Shown here: one piece after another, positions 45,919-57,656 of the stretch
How positions within the stretch are numbered: the first letter of the stretch is position 1
How the letters are laid out: every line of letters starts with the position of its first letter
Source of the DNA: Lucifuga dentata
Taxonomy: Eukaryota; Chordata; Actinopteri; Ophidiiformes; Bythitidae
DNA length: 64,000 bases
Direction of reading: 5' to 3'
Assembly (NCBI GenBank): GCA_014773175.1
Contig: VXCM01005616.1
Location: forward strand, 18,323 to 82,322
The notes under the pieces: model-generated
The model's database searches: none
What the model was told of the DNA's origin: nothing
The model's input: only the letters and a program-made list of their open reading frames with translations
Program-made: the position numbers and the translations under genes

Positions 45919-48900
45919 AACAAGGAACTCACTTAAAGATCCATGTAGTTCCAAATCTGGATTGTTTCGGGTAAAGTAGTTCCTAATTTAGCTCCATTTG
46001 GACAAAAAAAAAAAAAAAAANAAAAAAAAAAAAAAAATACCGATCTTCTAGCATCATTCATGTTTATGTTTGGTCCAAAAACATCTGTTTTCAGGTCTCA
46101 GGATAAGCCGTAACATTTCTAATTTTTCTCTTATTTGTCTGGTGGAGATTTGCTACTCTGGAGGACCTCCGTGTCCTTCTATACCTTCTCCTTCCTTTCT
46201 TATTCCCTTCTTTCTCTTTTGTGTAAAAGATCACTCAGGCTTAGATTGATGACAGAGACCAGCGATCAGCATCTATCCCGGCCAAATAATGGAGCACAGG
46301 ATGGAGGGAGGCGGAAAGGAGGTGTAGGAGGAGGACAGGGAATGTGAAGTTGGAAAAGTCGGCTCTAATGAGATTTGACCTCCTGGTCTTCCACTGCCCC
46401 TGACCTGACCCCACCGGTTCACATCTGGTTGAAGGCTACAGAAGAGAGATCAAGGAAGGAATCATTCACCATATAAAAGACAAAGAAAGGAAGAGAAAAG
46501 ACAGACAACGAAAAAAGAGAAGAGAGAAGTGAAAGAACATAAAGTACGATGGAATTTGATGAAGATGATAGTAAACTTACATCTGTTTCAAATAGGTTTC
46601 ATTTGTCCTCCTTGGAAAGTTTTTTATATTCGGGAGATTCAGGTATTTCCTTTCTGCAAAAGGATACACAAACTTCCTCTGTACTTTTCTCAAAATACTC
46701 ATTAATCCTTTCAGACACACTTGAAGAACACAGATATATCACATGCGACGCAATTTATGAAGTTCTATCTTTAGAAGCGAAGGCCCTAATGAGATTTATT
46801 ACACATCCAATTATGTTGTTTGTTATTTGTTTCTTGTTTTGTTTGCTTGCTTGTTTGTTCATGTTAATGATGTTGTTTTACAGCTTTTCCACAAACTTTC
46901 CACCCAGTTTTTGGGTTCATCGCCATCCTATATGGATGGCTATTCATATTCATGTGCATACACACACACACACAGACAGAACAATGTCCTCTACTGTTTG
47001 CAGCATTGCTAATGCGAGTCACATTCTGCCGTGCTGTTGACTATAGACGTGTTGCGTTTAGTTTCCATATGGCTCAGGTTAAGACCAGGGTCACGGGAAT
47101 GATTTATATCCTGTGTTTGCAGTAAACACAAGAAACGAGTGCCACCATACTGGGCTCATACCGGCCTCGTCATATTTTACACCGTTAAAACACCAGCTGT
47201 TGCAGCGCTGCACAAATCCATCACACATAATAGGACGATTCACGTCCATACACGCACTCACACACAGTCAGGACACTAACACACATGTAAAGTGACTCAC
47301 CCATAGCAGAGAGAATCATTGTTTCTGTGCAGGATTAATACTGTCTAACTTATTCTGAACGTTTTCAGACCTGTAGTTCGTTTGCTCTGGTCTGAATCAG
47401 GGACAAAGGCTGGATTAACACGACCACGCACATGTGACCTGATTCCGATCTTTTGCTCACGTGACATGTATCAGACACGCTTCCTGAGATGTAAATGGTA
47501 AAAAGCCACATGGAATCGGATATTCTCAGANTATCAGACACGCTTCCTGAGATGTAAATGGTAAAAAGCCACATGGAATCGGATATTCTCAGATCCGTTT
47601 TGGGCCTCTTGCATATGTGGAAATAAATCTTACACGTATCAGATATCCACCAATGTGACTGCTGTCTAAATACACAGATTGGAATTTCCTTCCTATTCCG
47701 ACTCCGACATAACATTCTGCTTTATCTGCATATGGATAATGTAAGCGATCAATATGATGATCAATATGATCAATATGACCACTCTCTGTAAACAGAAATG
47801 GAGGACATACTATACATATCAGACATGCTGATGTGTGTTTATGCAAACAGACGTGTTTGTGTGTGATAACAGGCTCCTGTTAGAGCAGCAAAACTCCAAC
47901 TCCACCCACTTCTCCTCCGTGATTAACTGATGAACATACGTGTCCTGATGGAGAGATAAACGCTCACACAACATATCACATTTCTTTCTGCATGTGAAAG
48001 TTTTAACCCGCTTATCAGATTATAAAAACTTCTCTCATATTCGTCCATTGAAGTTTTTTTTTTTTTTACGTGCATCTCAGAAATGTGCGCATGCGTAGCT
48101 GCATCCTGCTGCTACAGGTTAAAGGTCAAAGTGTGTAAATACAGGTATCAGATATGAGTCGCTTAAAAAAGAAAATGTAAATATGCTGAACAAAAAATCA
48201 GATATAGGCAAAAGATTAGAATTGAGCATCAAAACTTGTGTAAATCCAGATTAAAAGTTTGATTGGTTTCACACAGGAAAAAAATCCAATCGAACCAAAC
48301 TTTGGGAAAATTTGTGGAATTTTGACTCCAGAGAAACAGGATGAAATAATCACACTGCACTGGCTGAGTTTTTTTTTTTTTTTTTTTTTTTTTTACTTGT
48401 TTAAAGAAGGTAAGACTTTCAGAACTCAATAAAAATGACTTATTATTTATTAATATTGGTCTCTTTCTTGAACATCTGGTTTTATCGTAATACTATAGAT
48501 GTTATACGTATATTAAATATCAACCATCCACTTCACTTATCAGATGAGGAAAATAACTTACTAAGACAAGTCCATTTATCATGAAAACTAACAATCTAGT
48601 GCATATGGCGCCTTATAAGACTGTTTTCCTTGGATAAGGAAAAATAACTATGAATCATCTTAAAACAAGATCTCGAGACTTTTTTGGATCCCTGTTTTTA
48701 CAGCTTTCTCTTTGGTGCTGCTCAGCTGGCACACATACAGAAAATACATTGTTCTTAATGAAGCTGTGCAAAAGGTTTATGTTACTGTTGCTGGTAGAAG
48801 ACGTTTAAATCATCATATATCACACTAAATCTTTTTGGATTATCTATACGTCCCCCCAGAATTAAATTCTTGGCAGGATTAAAAACCCTGGAACAGCATC

Positions 48901-49215
48901 TAGAGCATCATATTACAGGAAAAAAAAAATCTCCATTAAAATCAATGTCAATGAAATAATTTAGGTGTGTTAGCAGGTCTTTAAGCTTTATTGCAGAGCA
49001 CCAGACATAAAGCTTTTCAATAAAATACGTCCCACCTCCATTATGATAACTGGTTTTAAAAGGGCAAAAGTTAGTATTTGTTCAAATTCACATTCAAATT
49101 AAAGAAATACAGTGGAGGAGTAGACGATGTGTGTTTATGGAGAAGTTATGAAGTTTGATTGTTGCATCTAGAAATCTGCATCTGAAATTCAATCAGAGGC
49201 CAATTAATTTCACAC
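45919..49215. other. Mostly unique sequence, no gene called
   Basis: Contains poly(A)-N-poly(A) at 46003-46037, (CA)n near 46957-46975, a 62-bp exact duplication around the N at 47531, poly(T) at 48370-48394 and a reversed repeat E fragment at 48240-48315. A 163-codon frame at 46549-47040 has an acidic start and a hydrophobic stretch, but runs into the CA repeat and matches nothing I know. Confidence 0.45.
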
Positions 49216-49384
49216 TTTATACAACAGGCCAGAAATTTGAGGCCACCTCCAGATAAAAAAAATTAAAAAAAAAAAATCATCAATACACTGTTTGTTTTAC
49301 AATTTATTACACAGGAAATGACAAAAATACATAAAATAAATGTAACTAATTAGTTTTCAAGAAGAATTTGTCAACATTTCAGGC

Positions 49385-49694
49385 TCAGACTTTGGTTTCA
49401 TCAAAGTAACCTCCTCTGGCCAAGTCAGAATTCTAAAACCTTTTGCTTCTCTTTTGAATGGATGTAATTTTGGCATCATTTTGATGAATATTTTGGATCG
49501 TTGTCTTGTTGAAGAATGAAATTTTGACCAATAATTGATAAACTGGATGGAATCGTGTGTCGTTGAAGGATCGAATGGTAATTCTCTTTTTTCATAATTC
49601 CTTTAACTTGGTCCAAGTTAATGCTCATGCTGTTGCTCTGCAGCCACGCCCCCATGGGGGCGTGGCTGCAGAGCAACAGCAGACTGTGTAGCAC
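49385..49694 (-). pseudogene. Tc1-like transposase, C-terminal fragments
   Basis: The minus-strand frame from about 49620 reads GIMKKENYHSIL, then FILQQDNDPKYSSK. The latter is the conserved QQDNDPKHxSK motif holding the second catalytic Asp of Tc1-type DDE transposases. A stop follows. A separate in-frame tail NSDLARGGYFDETKV ends at the stop 49385-49387, matching the usual GGYFDESKV terminus. About 60 residues normally between these motifs, including the third catalytic residue, are missing, so it is inactive. Confidence 0.7.
49628..49681. repeat. Perfect 54-bp palindrome
   Basis: Two 27-bp arms meet without a spacer at cccccat|gggggcg. It lies where the Tc1-like coding sequence stops being recognisable, suggesting an inverted-duplication breakpoint. 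Confidence 0.9.
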
Positions 49695-49937
49695 GTTAAT
49701 CCTAAATGATGTGGGAGAAGGCAGACAGCAGGAATAGAATGTTAAAACACATCAGCAGGGAGTTGGAACACAACAGGAGTGCTGCACTAATACAGACTGA
49801 TGCCTTCATTACTAATCATTTCTGTAGCCAGAGTGGCTACAGAATGTGCTAGTGTTGACTAATTCTTCCTGAAAACTAATTAGTTACATTTATTTTATAT
49901 ATTTTTGTCATTTCCTGTAAAATAAATTGTAAAACAA

Positions 49938-50336
49938 ACAGTGTCCCTGACTTACGAACAGTCCATACTTATGAACTGACCGCCATAAAACCTTATTAAA
50001 TTAAAAATTCGAGTTACATATAATGATTTATAATAATGAACGGCGCACCACTTTATGACACACATCAAAACATTATATTATGTTTAAGATGTTTTAATTT
50101 ATCTGGAAGTGTTTATTTAATGTTTCTTATGCTAGAAAGGTAAAATATATACACTAGATTCGCACCTAAGTAAAATATATACACTAAATATGCACCTAAG
50201 TAAAATATATTTGCTAAATATGCACCTAAGTAAAATATATATGCTAGATACACACTTTACATAACTGTTCCGACTTACGAACAAGTCCGACTTAAAGACA
50301 GGAACAGAACTTGTTCGTAATCCGGGGACTTCCTGT
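49938..50336. mobile_element. MITE with CAGTGTCCCTGACTTACGAAC end, nested
   Basis: Left end cagtgtccctgacttacgaac; right end with inverted acttgttcgtaatccgggga. Related ends (caGTGG...CTCGG.TTACGAAC) are widespread in vertebrate mariner-type MITEs. It interrupts the right arm of the Tc1-like element between aaacaaacagtg and tattgatgattt, which are continuous in the left arm. Confidence 0.6.
50143..50262. repeat. 30-bp minisatellite, four copies
   Basis: Unit gtaaaatatatacactaaat plus atgcacctaa, four tandem copies with point differences, inside the nested MITE. Confidence 0.85.
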
Positions 50337-50342
50337 ATTGAT

Positions 50343-50383
50343 GATTTTTTTTTTTTTTTTTTANTTTTTTTTTTTTTTTTTTT
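50343..50383. repeat. Poly(T) tract split by single N
   Basis: N at 50364. Confidence 0.85.
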
Positions 50384-50635
50384 AAATGTGGGGTTGGCCT
50401 CAAACTTTTGCCCTGTAGGGTAGATTATTTTATTTGCTCTTACCTTATTTTAGTTTTTACTTTATCCTATTTTGCTCTTGGTTTTTAAATGTTGCTTTAT
50501 TTTGTTGTTATTGTCATTTAAATGTTTTAATGCATTTTATTTGTGTAAAGCACTTTGAATTGCCTTTGAATGCGGCTATAGAAATAAATCTGCCTTGCCT
50601 TGCCAAGAGTGTGTGTGTGTGTGTTTGTGTGTTTG

Positions 50636-50833
50636 NNNNNNNNNNNNNNNNNNNNNNNNNNNNNNNNNNNNNNNNNNNNNNNNNNNNNNNNNNNNNNNNN
50701 NNNNNNNNNNNNNNNNNNNNNNNNNNNNNNNNNNNNNNNNNNNNNNNNNNNNNNNNNNNNNNNNNNNNNNNNNNNNNNNNNNNNNNNNNNNNNNNNNNNN
50801 NNNNNNNNNNNNNNNNNNNNNNNNNNNNNNNNN
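50636..50833. other. Assembly gap, 198 Ns
   Basis: The only long gap. It follows a (GT)n stretch, so a microsatellite probably stopped the contig. ORFs drawn across it are meaningless. Confidence 0.98.
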
Positions 50834-51526
50834 GGGGGTATATAGGGTGACAATAACATGAACATCCTCCAGCGAAAACACGAGGGCAGCCACTCCCTAA
50901 CCTGCCCCGCCGCTGTGGTCAGCATGCGGCCCGCTGTCAAAACACGGCGTGCATGTCAACACGGAGGTCAGGGNGGAGATTTAGTGACTGACAAAACACA
51001 CAGAGAGAGAGGCCAAGAACCCCAAAGTCCACCCATCACAGACTGGACGCCTCGGCCGCAGAGAGACGGAGGGAAAGAACGCCACGGCCGCAGCTAAGTA
51101 TTGCTGTACGCCGTGAGCGGAAAACCCAAAGGTTAGAGGAATATTTACCTCACTCATTTCAAACTGTCTCTTTCTACGCAAGCAGAAATAGAGTTGCCGA
51201 GGAAAGAAAGATTGAAGGAAAGAATGAAAAGAAAGAGAAGAAGTTATTGAGTGCTGAGGGTCAGATATCCAGATGGCCGCCATGAAAAACTCAGACAGGA
51301 CTCACTGAAATGTGTGTTTCAGTTCACATGCGGATTTGTTTCCACACGTGTGTGTGTGTGAGTCTGTGGGACTGTGCGTGCATGTATATGTGCATGCACG
51401 CGTGTGTGTGTGTGTGCGGCATGTGTGTGTGTGCTGCCAAGTGATTTATGGGGCCTGTCTTCCTCTGCCAGCAGTTTGTCTCTTCTAGCATGGAGGATGA
51501 ATGGCCTACTGTCAGCCCTGCCTGAA

Positions 51527-51558
<32 letters not shown>

Positions 51559-52165
51559 TTCCTCCTCAAATTACCTTTCTTTTTCGCAGTCCTCCTCTGT
51601 CTTTACGTCTGTGGTATCTTATCTCTCCACATGTTCTTCCTTTGCACCTTGTCATCCTCAGTTCCTTTTCTCCTCTCTTCTCTTCTTTTCTCTTCTCTTC
51701 TCTTCTCCTCCCCTCTCCTCATTGATTTGATCTGTGTTCCCTCGTTTCATGACCCCGCCTTTCCTCCACCGCCGTCCATCAGTCACAGAAAATGGCCGTC
51801 TCCTGTGTGCGGACTGATCTGGGATTCGCTTTGACCAAATCCTGACCTCTAATCTCATCTCTGATTTCAGGGACACTTCATTCAAATGCTGTTTATCCGT
51901 TTCACTCTGTTTCTCCTTCTCGCAGCCTGCAGCAAACTGACAACTGGGACTTTAAAGGGTATTTCCAGTAATTTTCAGTCTGAGAATTATTATGAATATT
52001 TTCATTGATTTAGCTGTTGAAAATGTAGTACGTTTGCAGCTTAAAGTTAAGATATTAGAAGCTTTGTTCTGTAATATACATTCACAATCACCAACAATTA
52101 AGCATAAAAGCACGATATTATGCTGTTATATTTTGAGAAATATTCTTCTTTGGCATTTTCTACAG
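50834..52165. other. Unique sequence with simple repeats
   Basis: GT-rich stretches at 51348-51432, (CT)n at 51528-51553, (TCTTC)-type pyrimidine tract at 51655-51720. A pyrimidine run ending cag near 51926 looks like a splice acceptor, but no coding exon follows. Confidence 0.5.
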
Positions 52166-52755
52166 TTAAAGGACCATACCACCCATTTTACATGTTTGAG
52201 CCTAATACAGTATATTCAATTTTCATACGTTACGTTACTGACAATTATTTCCCAAAGGATAAAACCGTATTTCAGCTTTCCTGGTATTTTGCTAAATCTC
52301 TTAATCTTTCAAAATCAAATATTCAAGTGATACACCCACCTTAAAAATCCATGTTTCTCCTGCTAATAGTTACACAGCCTTATGAAGTCACGGTCCTTTA
52401 AATTTTTCCATAAACGCAGGTCTTCTTTTGGGACTATATTCCCCGGTGGAGGCATACATTCACTCCACGCTTTTTATTGAGCTTAAACACTAAAATTACA
52501 TAACTTCTAAAAAAACCTGAATACACGTCTTGTTGGTGATGATGGATTACCTATCCCAAGAACGTTTACAGTATCAACAAGTTGATTTTAATAGCAGAAT
52601 GAACTGAAACCAATGGAGGTCTGGAAGGTAGGAAAAACATTTTTAATTCACCGTTCCAGTAGTATGCTTTGGGAAATGATTGTCAGTAACGTTATGTGTG
52701 TGAAAATTGAATATATTAGGCTCAAACATGCAAAATGGGTGGTATGGTCCTTTAA
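52166..52755 (-). mobile_element. Family A TTAA-type MITE, complete
   Basis: 590 bp between TTAA at 52166 and 52752, reverse orientation, near consensus throughout. It lies 124 bp upstream of the repeat D copy. Confidence 0.92.
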
Positions 52756-52878
52756 ATAAAAGGTTTGATTTAATTTCAGCCATATTACCATATTAGAAAT
52801 GGCTTATTCTTTGGTTTGAATATGTTCTTTGTGCACTTTTCTCACACAAACACCTCCAAATAAGTTGTATTTATGAGT

Positions 52879-53316
52879 TTAAAGGGAATATTTTCTGCTT
52901 TTTCTGTCATTGTTCCTCATTTTCATAGCATAATATAGTGGGATTTTGTGTTGAACATTTTCAAAATTGCAAACTTGATGCCTAAAGAAATGCATCCACT
53001 AAGACAAACCCAAAGGTCCTGAACTGCCTTGTAAGTTGTGTTTCCCTTTGCTTCTGTAACATGATGACATCATCGTGTAACATGCCTGGTTAGACAAACC
53101 ACAAACTATACTATAGGACCAGCGAATCTGGCCACCATGTTTCACAAACCGTAGATGTTATCAGCTCAGGCCTGATGCAGCCGGCCAATACCTACTGTAA
53201 AACGTGTGTGTTCACTCAGTGTGCACAGCGGTGCAGCAGCAAGGAAACATGCATCATTTCCAAACATTGGAAATAAAAATAAGAACATGGAAATCTGTAT
53301 AATACGCTCCTTTTAA
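52879..53316 (+). repeat. Repeat D copy, TTAA-bounded
   Basis: Starts TTAAAGGGAATATTTTCTGC and ends gtataatacgctccttTTAA, weakly complementary, so D may be another TTAA-type DNA element. Internal landmarks gtgggattttgtgttgaac, gttcactcagtgtgcac and catggaaatctgtataat recur in the other D copies. Confidence 0.65.
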
Positions 53317-56004
53317 AATGTAACAAACAAATTACAACAGATTTTTCTTGCTTTTCAAGTTGATGTTAAATTATCATTTAAATTGATCCGTTGATCTGAA
53401 ATCTCGCTGAATTCACTCATATCTTCACCTTTTATGCTTCACAATGCCACATATCCTACTTTGAATACATTAGAAGGTTAATATGTACTGTTTTCCAGTC
53501 AGAAATTCCTATTTAAGCTACAAAATATGAAACGAATATGAAAAGAATGCAGCATTGGCATATTTGACATCTATTGACAAATATCACAGGATATTAAAAC
53601 TGGTTTATTTATATTTAGCACCATATGCAGGTTTAAGGAATGGATAGTCATGAAAATTCAATTTTGGCAGGTTCCCTCTGATGTGTGTTAATCTATTAAA
53701 AAATATGTTTTCATCACTTGGAGATTTTGATTGCGGTAGAATAAGCGAAGGACGATGAATCTCTACAAGAACGTGACAAAATGTGGAATATACAGCAATC
53801 AATTGTCATGATAGAAATAACCGGAGAGCAAAAATCTCTGGTTAAAAATAATAACTGTAAAACAGAATTTTGGCAGAGGATTCCTGCTGAGAAGCAAACT
53901 AATGACCTTCCTACGGCTCATCAAAACACACTCGTAGATTGGACGGCGGTTTGGGTTTTAACGCAGGTGCNCCTTCCTACGGCTCATCAAAACACACTCG
54001 TAGATTGGACGGCGGTTTGGGTTTTAACGCAGGTGCAAAAGTCATCAGGACACGTCAACAAAGACACCAATGTTCCAAAGAAAACTTTACAGGTTTATAA
54101 GCACAGACACGGTTTAGGTTTGGAGCTAAACACACACTGATGGAGTGATTCATGATCGGCCTGCTCTCCGTTCTCAGGAATCACAGCCAGCAGATCCAGT
54201 TTCAGCTCTGATGTATTTGACAAAGATTGCCCAGTTGAGCTGAAAAAGCAGTTCTGGCAGTTTCTTCCTCCAGTTGCCACAAGCTGGTTTTGATTAATTC
54301 TGGTTTTGACTTCTTTTTTTCCTTGGAACGCAGTCAGTCCTGCATCTTAATCAGAATATTTTAATGTCAGGGGAAGAAGGAGAAGATAGATCCGTAGAGG
54401 AAGAGTAATCACTTACTGAAGAAAGGAAAACTTGATGATGGTTGAGTGAGATTTGGGAGAAGATTGAGAACGAATTTCTGATTAATGCCTCAAAGTTATG
54501 ATTCAGAAAGAAAAAATGTTATTTAACGCTAAAATCTATAGGTTTCCACTGTCGCCCCCTACAGCAGCAAGACGGAATTAATCCACTTGTTTTTTTCCTG
54601 TTGTGGCATTAGAGACTTAAACCAGCAGATGGAAACAGATCAAGGCTCTTTTGAGGTGATAAGCCGTAGATCGACCTCGAGGAATATCCAGTATGATGTG
54701 TGTTTAGATAAGTGAAGTTTCCATTTTTATTTAAATAAAATTTGTTCTATAATAGATAATGACACATACTTTGAATGATTTAAGATTTTACAGCATTAAA
54801 AAAAAACCTGTTAATCACTTTTCTCATTTTTCCAAACTCTCTTCTGAAATCAGTTCATCCTAAAAATCGTAACCTAATTATTTTATGGCCCTTTTAAATG
54901 ACTCGCATCTTTGCATCTGCCGCAGCTTAAAGTCCATATTGTCTTATTGGCTACGTTATAAAATTTATTTGTTGACATCATGTTAAACGCTAAAATCTTC
55001 ATGAATTACTCGTGCTGTTGGTTTTCATGTGAAACTATGAAAAATGGCATATTACGTCATTTCTCTACGCCGACATGGATCGACTCTCATCCTGACTCCT
55101 ACCTACTGTATTTAAAGATGAAATCCATAATCCTTAGGCTGGAATCACATGCTAAGTGTTAGTGTTGCACTAACCTGGGTGTTCCATTATTGTGTATTGG
55201 GAGCTGAGCAGTGACTCCTAACAATGCGTCACGCCACCTTCAGCGCCGCGCGACGCTCAGATTCTCCGTTTTGACGCAGTGCTCAAAGTTCATCTAAATC
55301 AGCTTTGACCTTTCTGACGCTGACCTTTCCAACGCACAACCAATCAGAGCGCTGCTGTACGTTACATAAGTAGAAGCGCCACAACAATGGAGGAGGAGCT
55401 TATAATCTGTAGAGTATACAACACAACTTTAAAATCATATCATGATCTGGTAAAAAAAAAAAAAAAAGACGCTTGCTTGGCAAAATGTCAGCAGTCAGAC
55501 AGGGACGTCAGGTTTGGAAATTGTTAATATAGCGTCAGAAATGTGAGGTTTCATGCACCCACATTCACCATTTTTTCACTTTTCTTCTCCTAGTAAGAAC
55601 AGCANTTGGCAAAATGTCAGCAGTCAGACAGGGACGTCAGGTTTGGAAATTGTTAATATAGCGTCTGAAATACGAGATTTCATGCACCCACATTCGCCGG
55701 TTTTTCTTCTCCTAATAAAAAGAGCATTTTTTGTTTGTTTTTTGCAACGTCCACATCGCTACCCGAGTTGAAACCAAAATCTGATTTTGGCCACGAATGT
55801 GCAAAGATCATGTGTAGACATCCTGTCTTTACAGTCAAATTGTCATTAGCAACGAGCACTTCCTGTCAGCGTGAGGTTGAGCAGAATGTTGCAAGTAGAA
55901 CGCTGAACGCCCAGGTCAGCGGCAACGCTAACGCTTAGCATGTGAATCCAGCCTTATGTTCACATTTGAACAAAAACAATGATTATAAAATAATCAATCA
56001 CAAT
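53317..56004. other. Unique sequence with two duplicated joins
   Basis: 65-bp exact duplication around the N at 53971 (53906-53970, 53972-54036). A longer, diverged pair around the N at 55605 (55477-55604 and 55606-55726). No exon recognised. Confidence 0.5.
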
Positions 56005-56348
56005 AATCTAACTATAAAGACAGAAATCTCTGCCTGTGGCACCAACATCTCTAGAACCCGGCTCTGTATGAAGTTGAAATTCTGCAGGTTTATTCTCATG
56101 ACCAAAAGACGTGCAGCATCACGTATGAAGTTATTTGGATGAGCGGTTCTCAAATTGAGCTGTGCTGGTAAAATGTAGGCCACATGGCAGGATATGCTCC
56201 GGTCCAGCGCCATGGTCTCAACCCGACTCTGTACAGCAAACAAAGCTAGCTCACAAGGACGTGCAGAACGAAATTATGGCAGGCTGCAGCACACACCATA
56301 AAGTCCGGCCCGTTGTAAACACGCATGTTTTGAACGAGCGCTGCACTA
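56005..56348 (-). repeat. Repeat C copy, uninterrupted
   Basis: Reverse counterpart of 45337-45918, reading cagaaatctctgcctgtggc, gaacccggctctgtatgaag, ctcaaattgagctgtgctgg, ccatggtctcaacccgactc, gcacacaccataaagtccgg and ending gcgctgcacta. It gives the empty site for the LINE insertion at 45.7 kb. Confidence 0.7.
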
Positions 56349-57102
56349 GTAATATATGAATGAGTATTATGATTTCAGCTTTAAAAAATGGTAGGACTGA
56401 GGAAGAGATGAGACAAAATGAATGAAAGGACATGCAGGTTCTCGATGACTAACACTGCAAAAACCCGCTGACTTTGACGTCATTACACTTCAAAACACAA
56501 ACACAGCCATAAATGTAATTTGACGTCATTACACAAAGACATTCAGATGTCTCTAATTACCCGTTTTTGCTGAAAAACATTTTGACTGAGAATAAATAAA
56601 TAACTGGGTTTCCATCTGTACTGCACATCCAGCATCAGCATCTCTGATATATGAAAAAGCAAATGAATAATGTCGCCCAATGCCATTAATTGTGCTGTCA
56701 GCGTAATAATTTAAGATCCACCCTCTCCATCTTCATCACTTCGCTCACTCTGAGGTCATTAATCTGAATAAGAGGAAGGCTGAGAGACAAATGAAATGAA
56801 AAAATGGCCACTCTATCAATCCCATTTCCAACACATTAGATGAGAAGCACTTTTTCTTCCACTTCTCTCCCTCCTTTTAGCTGGGCCTTCCTGTGCTAAT
56901 GGCAGATATACAGTGACACGCTAATGATCTGGCCATGGCTGCAGAGCACAGGTCGTATTGATCACCGGCTGATTTATTGCAGGTTACGTCTGATTATTGG
57001 GCCATTAATCAGTGTAGGATTACCCTATCAATAAAAGTGCTTACGTTTGTTTGTAAAGTGCTTGCCAGAGCGCAGAGAAGGGCAGAGCAGGAAATACAAG
57101 GG

Positions 57103-57150
<48 letters not shown>

Positions 57151-57249
57151 ACCAGAAGGGGTCTGATCTGAAAATAAAGGGGTGAATCTTTCAACTGAAG
57201 CTTTAATTCATGCGGAAAAGAGTCAGTTTTTGGTTATTTTCTCTCGTGT
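56349..57249. other. Unique sequence, possible conserved noncoding segment
   Basis: 56690-57045 is repeat-free, with several ATTA-type motifs (gccattaattgtgctg, gggccattaatcagtg) resembling vertebrate developmental enhancers. (GA)n follows at 57103-57149. Confidence 0.4.
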
Positions 57250-57656
57250 GATAACGAGTTTATGTTGAATAAACTCATCAAAGTGTCAAAACTTGAGGTT
57301 TGAGCCTCTATATCCATGGATCCTGAACGAGCCTGAAAGCCTCGTTTCTGATTTTTTTTTTTTTTTTNTTTTTTTTTTTTTTTTAACTTCTGCAGCAAAG
57401 GCCTGATGCAGCTGAACAATCAGAAAAGAGCGCGCTTTGTGGGAGGGGCGGTTAAAGAGACAGGACCTAAAACTACCTGTTTTCACTCAGTGTGCACCGT
57501 AATGCTGCAGCAAGTAACTCAATGTGTTTTTTTTTTTTTTTTTTTTNTTTTTTTTTTTTTTTTTTTGTTTTGTTTTTTGTTTTTGAAAAGGAAATCATGT
57601 AAAACCGATCCTAAATGAAAATTTCATGGAAATCTGCATAATATGTCTCCTTTTAA
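57250..57656 (+). repeat. Repeat D copy with two poly(T)-N tracts
   Basis: Shares gcctgatgcagctgaacaat, gttaaagagacaggacctaa, ttttcactcagtgtgcacc and gaaatctgcataatatgtc with the other D copies; ends TTAA at 57653. Poly(T) joins at N 57368 and N 57547 make its length unreliable. Confidence 0.6.

Larger units (their letters stand above)
49217..50420 (-). mobile_element. Rearranged Tc1/mariner-like element
   Basis: Ends are caggccagaaatttgaggcc (left) and the inverted ggcctcaaacttttgccctg (right). Inside them, a second inverted pair lies at 49283-49365 and 49865-49943 (cactgtttgttttacaattt and complement). The left part encodes the transposase 3' end on the minus strand. The right part is interrupted by another MITE (about 49938-50336). 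A 54-bp perfect palindrome lies at the inner limit of the coding part. Confidence 0.65.

Noticed and set aside
46549..47040. 163-codon open frame with acidic start and hydrophobic stretch
   Set aside because: It ends by reading through a CA microsatellite and resembles no known family; likely chance.
50434..50940. Long frames across the N gap
   Set aside because: Most residues are unknown; the frame is not real.
51900..51960. Splice-acceptor-like pyrimidine tract ending cag
   Set aside because: No open coding segment with conserved residues follows.
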